Shown here piece after piece: positions 35,758 through 46,733 of a stretch of 64,000 bases of DNA. Source of the DNA: Sphagnum compactum. Lineage: Eukaryota > Bryophyta > Sphagnopsida > Sphagnales. Below the pieces are notes generated by a model, which saw nothing but the letters and a program-made list of their open reading frames with translations, did no database searches and was not told the DNA's origin. The position numbers were made by a program, and so were the translations under genes. The stretch covers positions 12,245,495 to 12,309,494 of the forward strand of contig OZ234502.1 of the NCBI GenBank assembly GCA_965153455.1, read 5' to 3'. Numbering within the stretch: position 1 is the first letter of the stretch; each line of letters begins with the position of its first letter.

Positions 35758-37605
35758 ATGGCTGGAGAGATAAGGCCACAGAGTCACCAGTTGTCTTCTT
35801 TCAGAAAAGATGACCATCAGTTTCAGATTCTTGTACCAAGTCCCAGACCAAGTGTACCTCAGATCTTTTCTGGATTGCTGCAAATGGTGACTGCAAATCT
35901 TTCATCTGCAATCCAACCAGCAAAAAGTTTGAAAACTGAAGTTCTCGAAACAGTAAGCTCGATGATGGCTCAAAGGCCCTTGGTGATTCCATTTCCCAAT
36001 TTGACTATCAACACTCTTTCAGTATTGCCATCACCCCAAGTCACAGTCACTCCTCAGAATGTTTCATCCTCGAGTCCACAAGTTCCGTCTTCTCAACAAG
36101 ATGAATCAATGAGTGAGGCAGGTGAAGTCTCAAGCACAGGACCTGCCTTCATTGGCCAGGTTTTCACCATGTGCGATTCTTCCCGGCGTGGCCTCATTGC
36201 AGTTAGACCTGCAGACTCTTTGAGAGCCTTGAAGTTCCCTCCCTACTGGCCACCTTTCCTTGCTAAATTTTCATCAAAATGGCTTGAGAAAGCCATGCAC
36301 ATGGTACTGAAGGAGGAGATGACAGATGGTCCTGTGTTTCGATTCTATTTTCGGAAAGACGATGCAGGTGCTTATGTCAAGAACTTAAACCTTGCAGGTG
36401 CGATGGTTGGATCATGTCCCCTTGATGTGGCTTACAAGTACTTCAAAGGTAAGCCTTCAATGTTCAAATTTGTGGCAGATGAAACACAGGTAAAAGTGGC
36501 AAAGAAGCTCCTGCATAAAGACCGGGGTGCTAGAGTGGCAAAGAAATTCAAAGGAGTTCCGGTTTTCACTGCCCGGAATCTTACCATAGCCATGAGTACA
36601 TCAAATGGGGTTCGATGGTTCCGACCCTACTTCTTTGATAAGAAGCAACTGGATAGCCTGATTGGCCATTCAGTTGACCACTATTACCAAATGCTCATTC
36701 ACTCCCGAAGAATCCAACGCCATAGTCAGGTCATTGACAATGGTAGTGACTCTTTTTCAGGCGACCCTATAGAGGATGACCCGGACGGGCTTCTTGATCC
36801 ACCAGAGGTGCAGGAACTGATGGAAGAAATGGGTCAGGGAGGTGGGGCAATGGAATGGGTGGTACTCAAGGCTGTTGAGGTTCAGGTTCAGGATATGATA
36901 GACCAGGTTTTATTAGGACATCCATTGAGTCGCCGTTTGGCAGGTCTGCAACCAAAATTTCCTGTCCTTGTAGATTCCTTTGAGCGTCGGGTGGCTGCAG
37001 CTGAATCAGAAGTGATAGAGGAATCAAAAGTTAGGTTTTCAAAGTCAGAAATTCCTACATCAAGTGATGAAAGTTCACGTCCAGGAAGCTTGGGAGCAGG
37101 GGGGATTGGAGGAGGAGAGGAGGATTCAACCACTTCTGGTAGAGATGATGCAAATTCTGGTGAAGGTGAAGAACATTCCAGAGCACAGAATAATCCTCAA
37201 TCAAAACTGCCATTCAATCTTTTTGGGCAGAAATGGGTTTCAAGGTTTAACCCATCTGTGGTCTTCAAGAGGAAGGACTCTGGGGATGCAAGGATACTGG
37301 AGGAAGATTCTGATTCAGATGTTGAGACAAGTACAAAGGAGGAAGAAGAGGGTTCTGAAAGGGCACAACCAAAGCTCACAATGATGGGCATTGCGATGAG
37401 TGGGCCCATGAAGGGGACAAATGATACAGTTCTCCAAGAAGCAATGGCAGCAGCTGCAAAAGACATTGAAGAACGTGTGCGGAAAGGTGAAGGATCTGGC
37501 CAGGACCATGGCCCTCTTTTTATTGCAGATCTAGGAGCACCTCAGGAGGTATGGGGTCGGGAAGCTTCTGATCCATCAGGTTGGGATGAGGATGAAACTG
37601 ATTAG
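35758..37605 (+). CDS. Tic22-like protein (chloroplast import family)
   Basis: Member of the Tic22 family, intermembrane-space components of the chloroplast protein import machinery. It is closest to the longer Tic22-like proteins of the At5g62650 type rather than to short canonical Tic22 (recalled family knowledge). I start at ATG 35,758 because a strong acceptor (pyrimidine tract, TTGCAG) ends 10 bases upstream, although the frame is open further 5'. This gives 615 residues. The Tic22 domain spans about residues 131-320: FIGQVFTMCDSSRRGLIAVR, then PPYWPPFLAKFSSKW, GPVFRFYFRKDDA, VPVFTARNLTIA and RWFRPYFFDKKQL. After it comes an acidic, Ser/Gly-rich tail (about 330-600) with DSDSDVETS and, near the end, LFIADLGAP. 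The coding region is a single exon from the start to TAG. No clear transit peptide is visible at the N-terminus, so its location is uncertain. Confidence 0.85.
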   Translation: MAGEIRPQSHQLSSFRKDDHQFQILVPSPRPSVPQIFSGLLQMVTANLSSAIQPAKSLKTEVLETVSSMMAQRPLVIPFPNLTINTLSVLPSPQVTVTPQNVSSSSPQVPSSQQDESMSEAGEVSSTGPAFIGQVFTMCDSSRRGLIAVRPADSLRALKFPPYWPPFLAKFSSKWLEKAMHMVLKEEMTDGPVFRFYFRKDDAGAYVKNLNLAGAMVGSCPLDVAYKYFKGKPSMFKFVADETQVKVAKKLLHKDRGARVAKKFKGVPVFTARNLTIAMSTSNGVRWFRPYFFDKKQLDSLIGHSVDHYYQMLIHSRRIQRHSQVIDNGSDSFSGDPIEDDPDGLLDPPEVQELMEEMGQGGGAMEWVVLKAVEVQVQDMIDQVLLGHPLSRRLAGLQPKFPVLVDSFERRVAAAESEVIEESKVRFSKSEIPTSSDESSRPGSLGAGGIGGGEEDSTTSGRDDANSGEGEEHSRAQNNPQSKLPFNLFGQKWVSRFNPSVVFKRKDSGDARILEEDSDSDVETSTKEEEEGSERAQPKLTMMGIAMSGPMKGTNDTVLQEAMAAAAKDIEERVRKGEGSGQDHGPLFIADLGAPQEVWGREASDPSGWDEDETD

Positions 37606-39730
37606 TTATTGCTCAGGTTATTCTGCTGTGATTCTGGTCCACATTAAGTGTGGCACATGCTGGAAGTTGGAAGTCCAGTTGTAGATAGTTGGGGATGCAA
37701 TCAGAAAAACTGCATCTCCCGCATCAAAAGACAGTACTTTGTATATTACTGCTGGTCCATCATTTGACCTTTTTCCTTGTCAGGAAGAAAGAAATGAGGT
37801 TTCTTTGGGGATTCCAAAAACTCCTCTTCAATAGGGGAAGAGTAAATTTTCTTGGATCTTCATTCTCAATCATGGGTACTGAAAAGTTTCCAATGTTAGA
37901 TGCTAATCAATGTCCATAGCTGTTTTTTCTATTGCCTCCCCACTGCCCTGGAAGCAAAAGATGAATTGTTGGGGTGCAGCTATGTGATGTGTAGCATTGA
38001 TTAAATGAATTCAAAGCCCTAGGCAAGTGACAGAAACTTATCAGTTCATGAGGCCATCATTGAAGAAAATCAGTTGTCCTTCCAAGCAGATTCAAGGTGC
38101 TCAGGAGTGACTGAAGATATAAGAGGTGAAGAAGTGTTGGCAAATGGTTCAGTTTCACAGCAGCAGATATGGAGGCTTTGAAAGAAGCTTGCGTAGGGGA
38201 ATCAGTTCATGATCATGGAAGTGTGGACCTGAAACAGGAGCACTTCTTTGCCCAGAGTAAAGCAGTGTTCTATCTTCTATTTCTTCACCCTTTGTATTGA
38301 TTGCTATGCGATTACATTTTAAAGGGAAAATGATGCCTTTGAATGGCAAAGAAGCTTGATTTTCAGTGGAACTTGACAAAACCCAGACTCAATTATCAGC
38401 TTCATAATGACCTGTCAGAGATTTCCCAGTGCAGTTGGAGGGTGCCTTAATCTGTAATGATCATTCCACATGTGGTAGGGTGTGACACCCGAATTGAACG
38501 CTGCCACCTTGGGTGGCACCTTATTCTGTTCATGCCCCCCCATCTGTGAGCTTCTTACAGGGTTACAGGTGCAGACGGTTGCTGTGCTGAGATAGAAAAT
38601 GGATCATATTTCTTCTGTTCAGATTATGGAAAGGGCAATGTCAGATGCTCTTCCATCAGAGCTAGGCACCACCCTTTACAAATCCCTGAACGAGGGTCCA
38701 AGGTGGAGAAAGTCTTTCCACCATGAGGGCAGAGCCAGTCTCAAACATTTCACAACCAGATGAAAAATTCAGATACTCTCAGATACTCTTACCCAAAGCA
38801 TGAATCAATTTGTTTTGCGACATCAACATTCAGAATGTTTGAACCGATTTTCAGTTTGATTTAAATGAAACCAGGACTGATTTTCAAATTATCTTTTGCA
38901 GGTGGGATGCAGACTCTGACTCTGGAGACAAGGCACAACGCTCACAGGTTCCAAGATATTAGTCAGTTTTCTGTTGACATGTGCAATCATTTACTTGTAT
39001 GTATTGTACACATTGAAGGGTTATGATCACAATTTTACTTACCATAAAAATATGCAATGAAATCAAAAGCAACACCAAAAAATTAATAAAATGCCAAGAT
39101 GTGGAACAGACAATATGTGCAGAGTTACACCACAATGCTATGAGCAGGAACTTTTCTCCTATCCCACAAACTCAATCTTTCCAAATATTCAATCATTTTC
39201 TCCCTTCAAAACTCAAGGCACAAGGGAGTAATTCAACTTTTCATTAGTTTGAAGAGAGAGAGTCGTAGTCACATCAAGAATAAATTTGTAACAGCTTTGG
39301 AAACTTATCAAATGTTGATGACAACAATCTGAATTTTTCTATGAACAAAAGACCTAAAAGACCTAAAATCACCTTAAAAAATTTGTAGCAATTTTTCATA
39401 TGCACAACTTCTAACTTCATGCATGAGCAGTGAAATTCAATCAAACACTGAAGCACCAATAAAGACAGAAAATCATAAGACTTCTTCAAGAGAAAAATCA
39501 TAAGCTTTACTGCAAATCCCATACAAGGAAAATAGCTATGGGAACTACTAAACACCTCTGGTTGTGTCTCCGAAGGAGTGGGGGGAAGGGGGCGTGTCTG
39601 GAGGGTTCACATCTTGTTGGTCACAACCACAGTGACCGACCTTCATTTGCAAACACACTCAGGGAAATGATATTATAACTAGTATACAATACTGGTAAGA
39701 GTGGACAGAGTGGACCCTGCTGATATGTAA
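37606..39730. other. Intergenic between convergent genes (Tic22-like and TPX2)
   Basis: Both neighbouring genes end here, so it holds their 3' untranslated regions. A short coding-like block near 38,902-38,950 has an acceptor-like TTTTGCAG before it, but no gene can be built around it. Confidence 0.45.
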
Positions 39731-42700
39731 CTACCGCATATTAATTCTTCTTTGAATGCTGCCAGTGATGGATTGACCAAAGTCATCTCGACTAAACTCA
39801 TCCCGTGCCTGCTTCTGACTGAAGTGAGGAGAAACTGGCCTTGTAAGTTCTTTAGATGATCTGCAAAAATAAAAATATTGTAATTTTACCATCAACAGGT
39901 TCAGCTCCAACATTAGCACTCCACCCTTTGGAGATTTCAGCAAAATACAGACTAACACAGGGAGAGTTAGTCACGATTAACATCTAATTGCCCAATTCAG
40001 TGTCTTAAGATTTAGGGTTCAAGACTTCAAGAGTTATGGTCCAGTACCTTTGGGGAACAAAGGGGGGTGGAAATTGAGGCATGGGTCGTGCAATTGGGAC
40101 CATCTCCCTCCGCATTGCCTTGATGAATTTCTCTTCTTCTGCCTGCATAAAATGACTAGCAGCATGCTTAGCAAAGAGAATAGAATCAAAGGGTGCTTGT
40201 AAATGTCTATTAGCTTGTCAATAGTTGTTGTTTCTCCTCAAATGTTTCAGCTTCAACTGACTACCATACCTTTCTTGCAGCTTCATATTCTTCACGGTAG
40301 AGTTTGTACTGATTGTGTTTCTCTGTGACCTGTAACAATTGATATTCAAAACTTCAGATCAGCTTGTCAATAATTCAGATCACCAGGTCGCTGCTGTTAC
40401 CATTTTTCAAAAAGAAGATATTCATAGACAGTGAGGGTTGAACCATACCTTCTGATCAAACATTGCACGCTCAATGGCACGAGTGTCAACATTGAACTTG
40501 AATTCATAAATCTCTGTGAGTGGCTTCCTTGATCTCGTGGGGATGAAGACTGGGGTGATACTGCATTCACACCCAACCCATTTAGAACATGAAAGAAACC
40601 CACCCATCAAACATTCTTGCATTGTAGGAAACCAAAAAGTAAAACTTTGGTGACTTGTGAACACAGAAAGATCCATAGTCTCTTACCTTGACAGATTTGG
40701 CTGGGCATGAAATTCTTTAAGGGATGCTTCCATTTGCTCTAATTTTGCACGCTCTTCGGCCATACGTCGCTGCTCCTCTTCATGTCTCACAATGCTCTCT
40801 AGGTGGAATGGTTCTGGCTTTGTACACTCCTTTGGCTCTGGCTTGGGTGGGATCTGAATCATCCAAAGATCCAAATTTTCACAACAGCAAAACACAATTA
40901 GTGACAGATTTGATTCCCTCTAGTGTCAAGTTCTCTTCATCATAGCATATATATATACATATCCTAATCCTAAACCTACCCCTGATCCGTACATATGACC
41001 GTTTTTCTGTACCTCAAAGCAAGGTACAAGGAGTAAATATTGTCTGCATCACACTTTCACTGGACCTGGAGTGAAATACATAACACTTACAATGGGATAG
41101 TCAGTTGTGTAAGGCAAGAGCTGAGCCTTAGGAATCCTGGCCTTTGCTTCTCTTTGCTCCCTCTCAACCTGTTCTTGGATCATTTTCATCTTCTTTGCCA
41201 ACCCCAGGACCTGCATTGAAAATACTAATGCTTTATACAACAGTTTATCCAACAGTTATGACAATGTAAAACTAGAAACCAGAAGACAATCTTATTACCA
41301 TTGTTACCAGAAGATGAAAATTACGTACATATGGATGAGGGAGTAACAAAAAAGCTCACATCAGTTTGGAGATGGAATGGCACAGGTTTCCTTGACCGAG
41401 GACGAACCCCCTGCTTTATTGTCAACTGACAACCAATGCATGCACATGCATATCCCAGTGTTACTTGAGGTAAATAAATGTGCAAAATACTGATTAATCA
41501 AGCTTTCCATAGATACATTTAAAAATTAACATCTACTTTGGTTACGATCCTGGAACGTAAGGTTCAGCAATTCAGACAAATTACCTTGCTAAATTGTTCA
41601 ATAGGTGGAGCTGGACAACGAATATGCGCACGTTCATCTGTCTTGAAATGGAACTCATGGGGCAGAGTCACTTCACGTTTCTGATTTCGGAAGATGCCCA
41701 GATCACCCCTGCTCTTGAATATCTGGATAACGAAACAGGCAGTCAGGAGGAAAAAAGGGTGGGGATAGAGATGACATGAGCATTGAGAAAGCAAGCAACA
41801 GAGATTTGAAGTACAATTGGACACTCTGCCCTATATCAAACTCTTTATATTCACAACCAACGAGATGTTTCTCTGGACTCATCTGCTGTAATTTTAAGTA
41901 TCAAATCCTTGGACTCGCTAACAACCTGCTGATGTCAGGAATTCAAGGTTGGAGTTTAGATTTTGTACTCGTTTGTTAAGGGGACGAGCTTTGAATTTGG
42001 GCACCTTCGCAAGTTCCTCAGCTTCCATCTCATCTCTGCTCTTTACCCTGCCATGATGTGGGAGAGCAATTCTCAGCTGCTCAAGGATGGTCAAAATCCA
42101 TCTGGAGGGAGGAGTGATTGAGAGAAAGTCACATAATACGGGAGAGAAGGGTTGTTGTCATGAAAGAGTGAGCACACATACATGGTGGGTCGAGCACGGC
42201 TTGCAGTATGAAGGCGAGGAGGGCACACCTCCATGAGACCACTAGTTCGACCTGGAGCTGACCTGCGCCTCTCTTGAAGCTCCAATAGCTGCTCAAATCA
42301 ATAACATCCAAGCCCATCTATCAACTACAAAATCTACTTCAACAATAGCTCAAACATGACCAAAAGTGAGGTTTTGTGCGGAGCTTTGAATGTTATCGAC
42401 TAATTCAGGGTTTATTTTAGGTCAAAGGATCATTTAACCAGATCAGATTGTTGAAGAGAGGTTGATGAAGTGGACACTGCTGAACCATTGCTGGGATGCA
42501 GCTGGGCACGCTCCATGGTCCGTAAATGAAACTCCTGCAAAGCACAGCAAATAAAAGGCATCAGAAAATCTCTCCATTGTTTTTCAACTTACAAGAATTA
42601 GTGTGAAATTATTCTCTCCATTTTAATTTTCATGCATGTCTTTAGTGTTGTTAACCACCTTGGTGAAAAGTCCAATTCATGGCTAAAAACCCATTTCATG

Positions 42701-45267
42701 TGCAGAAACAGAGCTACAAGGAAAGAAAATGCCCTCTGAAATTCTCAGATGTAAGGGGAAGAATAACCTTAAACTCTGGAATCTGTGGGGTCGATTTTGT
42801 GAGCATAGGAAGTGAAGGTGCCTCCAATATCTGCCACAAACTTCAGGTGAGATTTTAGCACGCACAAGATAGTTCCAAGTGCACCTGAACTGAAAGAGAG
42901 AGGTGTTCAGAATCTGGACCTTCTTAGGGAGGGGGCGAGCCTTGAATTTGGGCATCTTTGCAAGCATCTCCTCCTCAATCTCATTTGCACTCTTCACCCT
43001 GTGCTCAGATATTCACAGAACAAACAACCATCTAGCACATTCAGAAATACAGAATACTTGGAGAACAGAACCACAAACTATATTTGCAACGTACGTCAAC
43101 AATCATTCAAGATTAGACACTGGGCTCAGACTCAGAGTAATGTGAACCCCTTTGACAGCAGAAGTAATGAATTCCTCTTGAACCCATTATCTTGAATGAT
43201 GTTAAGAGGGGAGCAAACCTTGGAGGCCTTGCTCTTTGCATAGTTTCTAGCTCTGGTGTCTTTGGCCTTGTTAATCTCATCTTTGGTTTCTCTGTGTGCA
43301 TCTCCATCTGTTACCACAGAATCGACAATTCAGAATTAGTAATTTGTCCCGAGTATTTTGAGACAAAATGTATTGAAGAAACATTGGGTGTACACAATAT
43401 GATGCTACCTGAGTTCTTGAGGGCACCATGTGAAATCTTTCAGGTGTTTTGAGCTGAAATCTCCTCACTTTCTCTGCCACAGACATGAATGGGGAAGCCA
43501 CTGCCCGCCCTACTTGAACTGATTCACTCCTTTGCAATGTCTGCTTCTCAATCCAACCTCTTCCTCAGAAGCTGCACTATCATAAGGTGTGCCAAACAGA
43601 AGTAGCAAGAAGAAAGGAGGAGCCAGCTCAAACATATCTAGAGAGGGATGCATAAGAATAATTACCTTCATTGTTGGTAGAGGAGTGGCATGATCAGTGG
43701 CATGCACTCTTGAGCGGGTTTCAGTGCAAAAATGAAACTCCAGAGTTTTTGTCAATGCTGGTGTTTTTGGCTTCTGCTCCTTCACTACTGGAATCTGCAA
43801 GATATCCAGCCCACATCTCCTCAGGTTTGACACTCATCAACTCCACCATCTCAGAAGCAAACTTCTACAAAATTGGCCTCTGCAATCACAAGAAAACCAT
43901 GGCTTCCTCTCAAAGTGAATGAACAGGAATTGTTGTAGAACAACGCACATGTCTGAGGCGGCCCCCATCAAGCTTTTGCTTCTTCCTTGGTTGCATATCC
44001 TGCAGAGATTGTACATAACCATTTTGTGCAGCAGTCTTGTTCTTCTTTGCTGTAGTAGCATTCCGCAGCAAATGCCTGCCCCAGAGAGAATCATTAGCAT
44101 CAGAGCACATTACTCTCCAATGAACCAAATCTTCTACCTTGGAACTGAACCAATTTGTTACGCATAGACCACAATCCATAGAGCACCATCTTCAAACTCA
44201 GAGCTTCCAAAAAATGCAAGAATATGTCTACCTTGAGGGTGAGAATCTTGCACTCCGGGAAACAGCCTTGGAGACTTGCGTGTTGGAGGCACCCCATGCT
44301 TCAGAGTAGAGCCGCTTGGCAGGAAGAGGAGATACCAGAGGAGCTGCAACTGGGGTTGGGTTATGCATCACCAATCCTTTGCATAACATTCGCTGACCAG
44401 CAGGTGTGCAGGGATCAGCTTGTGAGAGAGTCTCAGTAGGAACTGTAGCAAAATCCCATCACATCAATTTCAGGAAGGAGAATGAATGGTCAAGCAAGCT
44501 AACCTAAACTAAAGAATACAAACATCCAAGAGAAGAGAAATATACTTTTGGATCATTGGGCGCAAAAGTTCCTTCAGACAGGAAAGATATATGGTTACCA
44601 AATACAGGGGGGCCGAAATTGGCAGGTGCAGCATCAGCATCCTCCTCTTCAGAAGGCTTGATTGCTGGCTTTGGTGAGACATGTGCCAAGATCTGTAGTA
44701 ACAAGATGAAGGAAACAACAATTCACATAGTTGTAATAGAGATGTAGAAGAATTGCAGACAAGTCCTTCTTGTGCAATATAGAGCTTGCAATGTAGAACT
44801 GACAAACATCGTGAGTCGTGGTCATGAACTTCAGGGATGACAGGACCATAGCAAGAGGAGTTAAACCTTTATCGCCTCATCATGATTTTTTCCATTCAGG
44901 TTGTTGTCTGCAGCTGCTGTGAAAAGCTCTGCCATCGATTTTGTCTTGGAAACATGAGCTGCACATGCACACCATTGCAACCCAAAGATCAGACAGACAG
45001 AAATATCTACATCATTGTTGCAAAAAAAAGTTCAGAAGGCAGCAGCAGTCCTCTCTCTCTTGTAGGCTTTGCAATGAGGATAAATGAGCAACAAAGATGA
45101 CAATACGCACGTGAAGCTTCATAAGTTATTGCAGTAAAGAACCATCTCTCTGCTGCCTCCACATCTGCCTGTGTTTCCTCATACTCAAAATCATAGTACT
45201 GTGGAGCCGAAAACTCATAATTGGGGTCAATCACACCAAATACGACCGCATCACACTCGTCCTCCAT
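39731..45267 (-). CDS. TPX2: TPX2, microtubule-associated spindle assembly factor
   Basis: TPX2 nucleates spindle microtubules and activates Aurora kinase (established knowledge). About 21 exons with short introns run from ATG 45,267 to TAG 39,731. Better defined exons are 45,267-45,111, 44,958-44,867, 44,692-44,546 and 41,722-41,585. Exon 1 has the Aurora-binding motif YEFSAPQYYDF (residues 17-27) and WF at 42-43. Exon 5 is Lys-rich (RKKQKLD). Middle exons carry the recurring TPX2 motifs: KTLEFHFCTETRSR (about 43.75 kb), RLTRPKTPELET (43.25), KMPKFKARPLPKK (42.95), EFHLRTMERAQ (42.5), KVPKFKARPLNK (42.0), EFHFKTDERAHIR (41.63). The C-terminal TPX2 domain follows: KPEPFHLESIVRHEEEQRRM (40.8), a YEFKFNVDTRAIERA block, then MVPIARPMPQFPPPFVPQ (40.1). 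The acceptor of exon 4 is ambiguous between two AGs (near 44.44 kb). Domain order is complete, so it is likely functional. Confidence 0.92.
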
Positions 45268-46230
45268 TGCTCCTCTACCCTGACCACACCCATCACAAGC
45301 TCAGACTTATTCAGCAATTTCTACTTAAACATGGGTCTGCTGTACCATTGCAACCCAAACTTTGAATGGTTTGTCACACTCCAAACCCACCCCCCTTGCA
45401 AAACCCTTCTGATAGATAGATCATCCTTATGACGAGCAGAATCTGGGATTCCTCTGAATGGGGTACTCATGTAAGACCATGTATCCACTCCTGCAGGATT
45501 CTCGACAGCATCCACACCCATGCATTCCTTAAACCTTCTACAGAATTTCCAACATGTTGCAATGCACAATCCATTAACATACTCAAATATTTCTTGTCTC
45601 AAATGGATTTGAATGCAATGCAGTGAACTATTTCAAGAAAACAACAAATCTTGGGATGGGAAATTTGCACTTAGTACAAGAGCAGCTGGCAAGACGAGAT
45701 ATTGACAGTGGAATCAAACTCCTAAACAAAGAAAAGCCTTGAATTCGTACGCAAAAAAAAAGAGAGAGACCGGAAGTTCACCTTTGTTTTGAGAGAGTCT
45801 TTCAGTCTACACAAAACTCTGGAGCAATTCCGCCGAATTCCTGCCCGATCCGATTCGACTCACGGTTGGTTCTTGAATACGAGATCGCAGCCAAGCAAGA
45901 TCCACCCAAAAAACAAAACAAAAAAAAAACCCACCAAATGCACAAGCTCGCGTAGTGGGTTTCTCCCAAACGCCTCCAAGAACAACACTCCGCAAGAATT
46001 ACCAGAAAACCCAAAAACACGCTCCCGACCACAACAACGACAAACTGCAGCAGACTTCTTCAAGAAACGGAGCTGAAAATTAGGGAAGAGAAAAACAAGA
46101 GAAAGGAGAGCAAAAGTGAAAAACAACTCAAATCACAAGAAAAGAAAGAAGGAAAGAGAGGATCAAGAAGAAGAAGACTGAAGCTAAAAGAGAGCCTAAA
46201 CCAACAACAACACAAACAAAAACACAACAA
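45268..46230 (-). promoter_or_regulatory. Leader and promoter region of TPX2
   Basis: An A-rich, purine-rich block (45.9-46.2 kb, a pyrimidine tract on the gene's strand) lies upstream of the TPX2 start and probably surrounds the transcription start. The short frames here have no domain. Whether the 450-bp stretch directly before the ATG is spliced cannot be decided from sequence. Confidence 0.35.
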
Positions 46231-46257
46231 CAAGATTACATAAATTTATGAATCCAC

Positions 46258-46733
46258 GTACGAAAGAAAGAAAGAAAGAGGTATTGAAATTGATCAAGCA
46301 AGCAAGCAAGCAAGAAAATGGGTATTGCTATTAAAATTATTATGAAAATGCCACAACAACAACAACAACAACAGCCACCAACAAGTTCACGATCGTCATC
46401 ATCCCCATGGCGTTTTTTGCCATTCAAATGAACGATTTGGGAAAGCTCAAGTTCCAATAATAGCTTAGATCGCGAAACCCCCCACCAGACCCCACCATCT
46501 CCTTTGTAACGGATAGCTCCCCAACGGCTCCTTTTGCCGGCGGGCGTGCTGCCTCGCTTTCCTTCCTTTCTTTTGCCCATTTCCGAATCAATCTTCTTCG
46601 CACTTATCAACGGATGGATGGATGGATGGATGGATGAATTGATTGTGGATGGTTTGCATGGATGGAATCATGGGTGGGTTGAATGGATGGATGGATTGTG
46701 GATGGATGGATTGGATGGACTGTGGATGGATTT
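46258..46733. repeat. Cluster of microsatellites
   Basis: It contains GAAA repeats (about 46,261-46,280), AAGC repeats (46,296-46,315), a CAACAA run (46,350-46,372), and a long interrupted GGAT/GATG tetranucleotide array from 46,612 to 46,733. The array yields Trp/Met/Asp-rich peptides in every plus frame, which is a repeat artefact. Confidence 0.85.

Noticed and set aside
38895-38962. Coding-like block after an acceptor-like TTTTGCAG, downstream of the Tic22-like gene
   Set aside because: Under 25 codons with no donor that connects it in frame to the Tic22-like gene.
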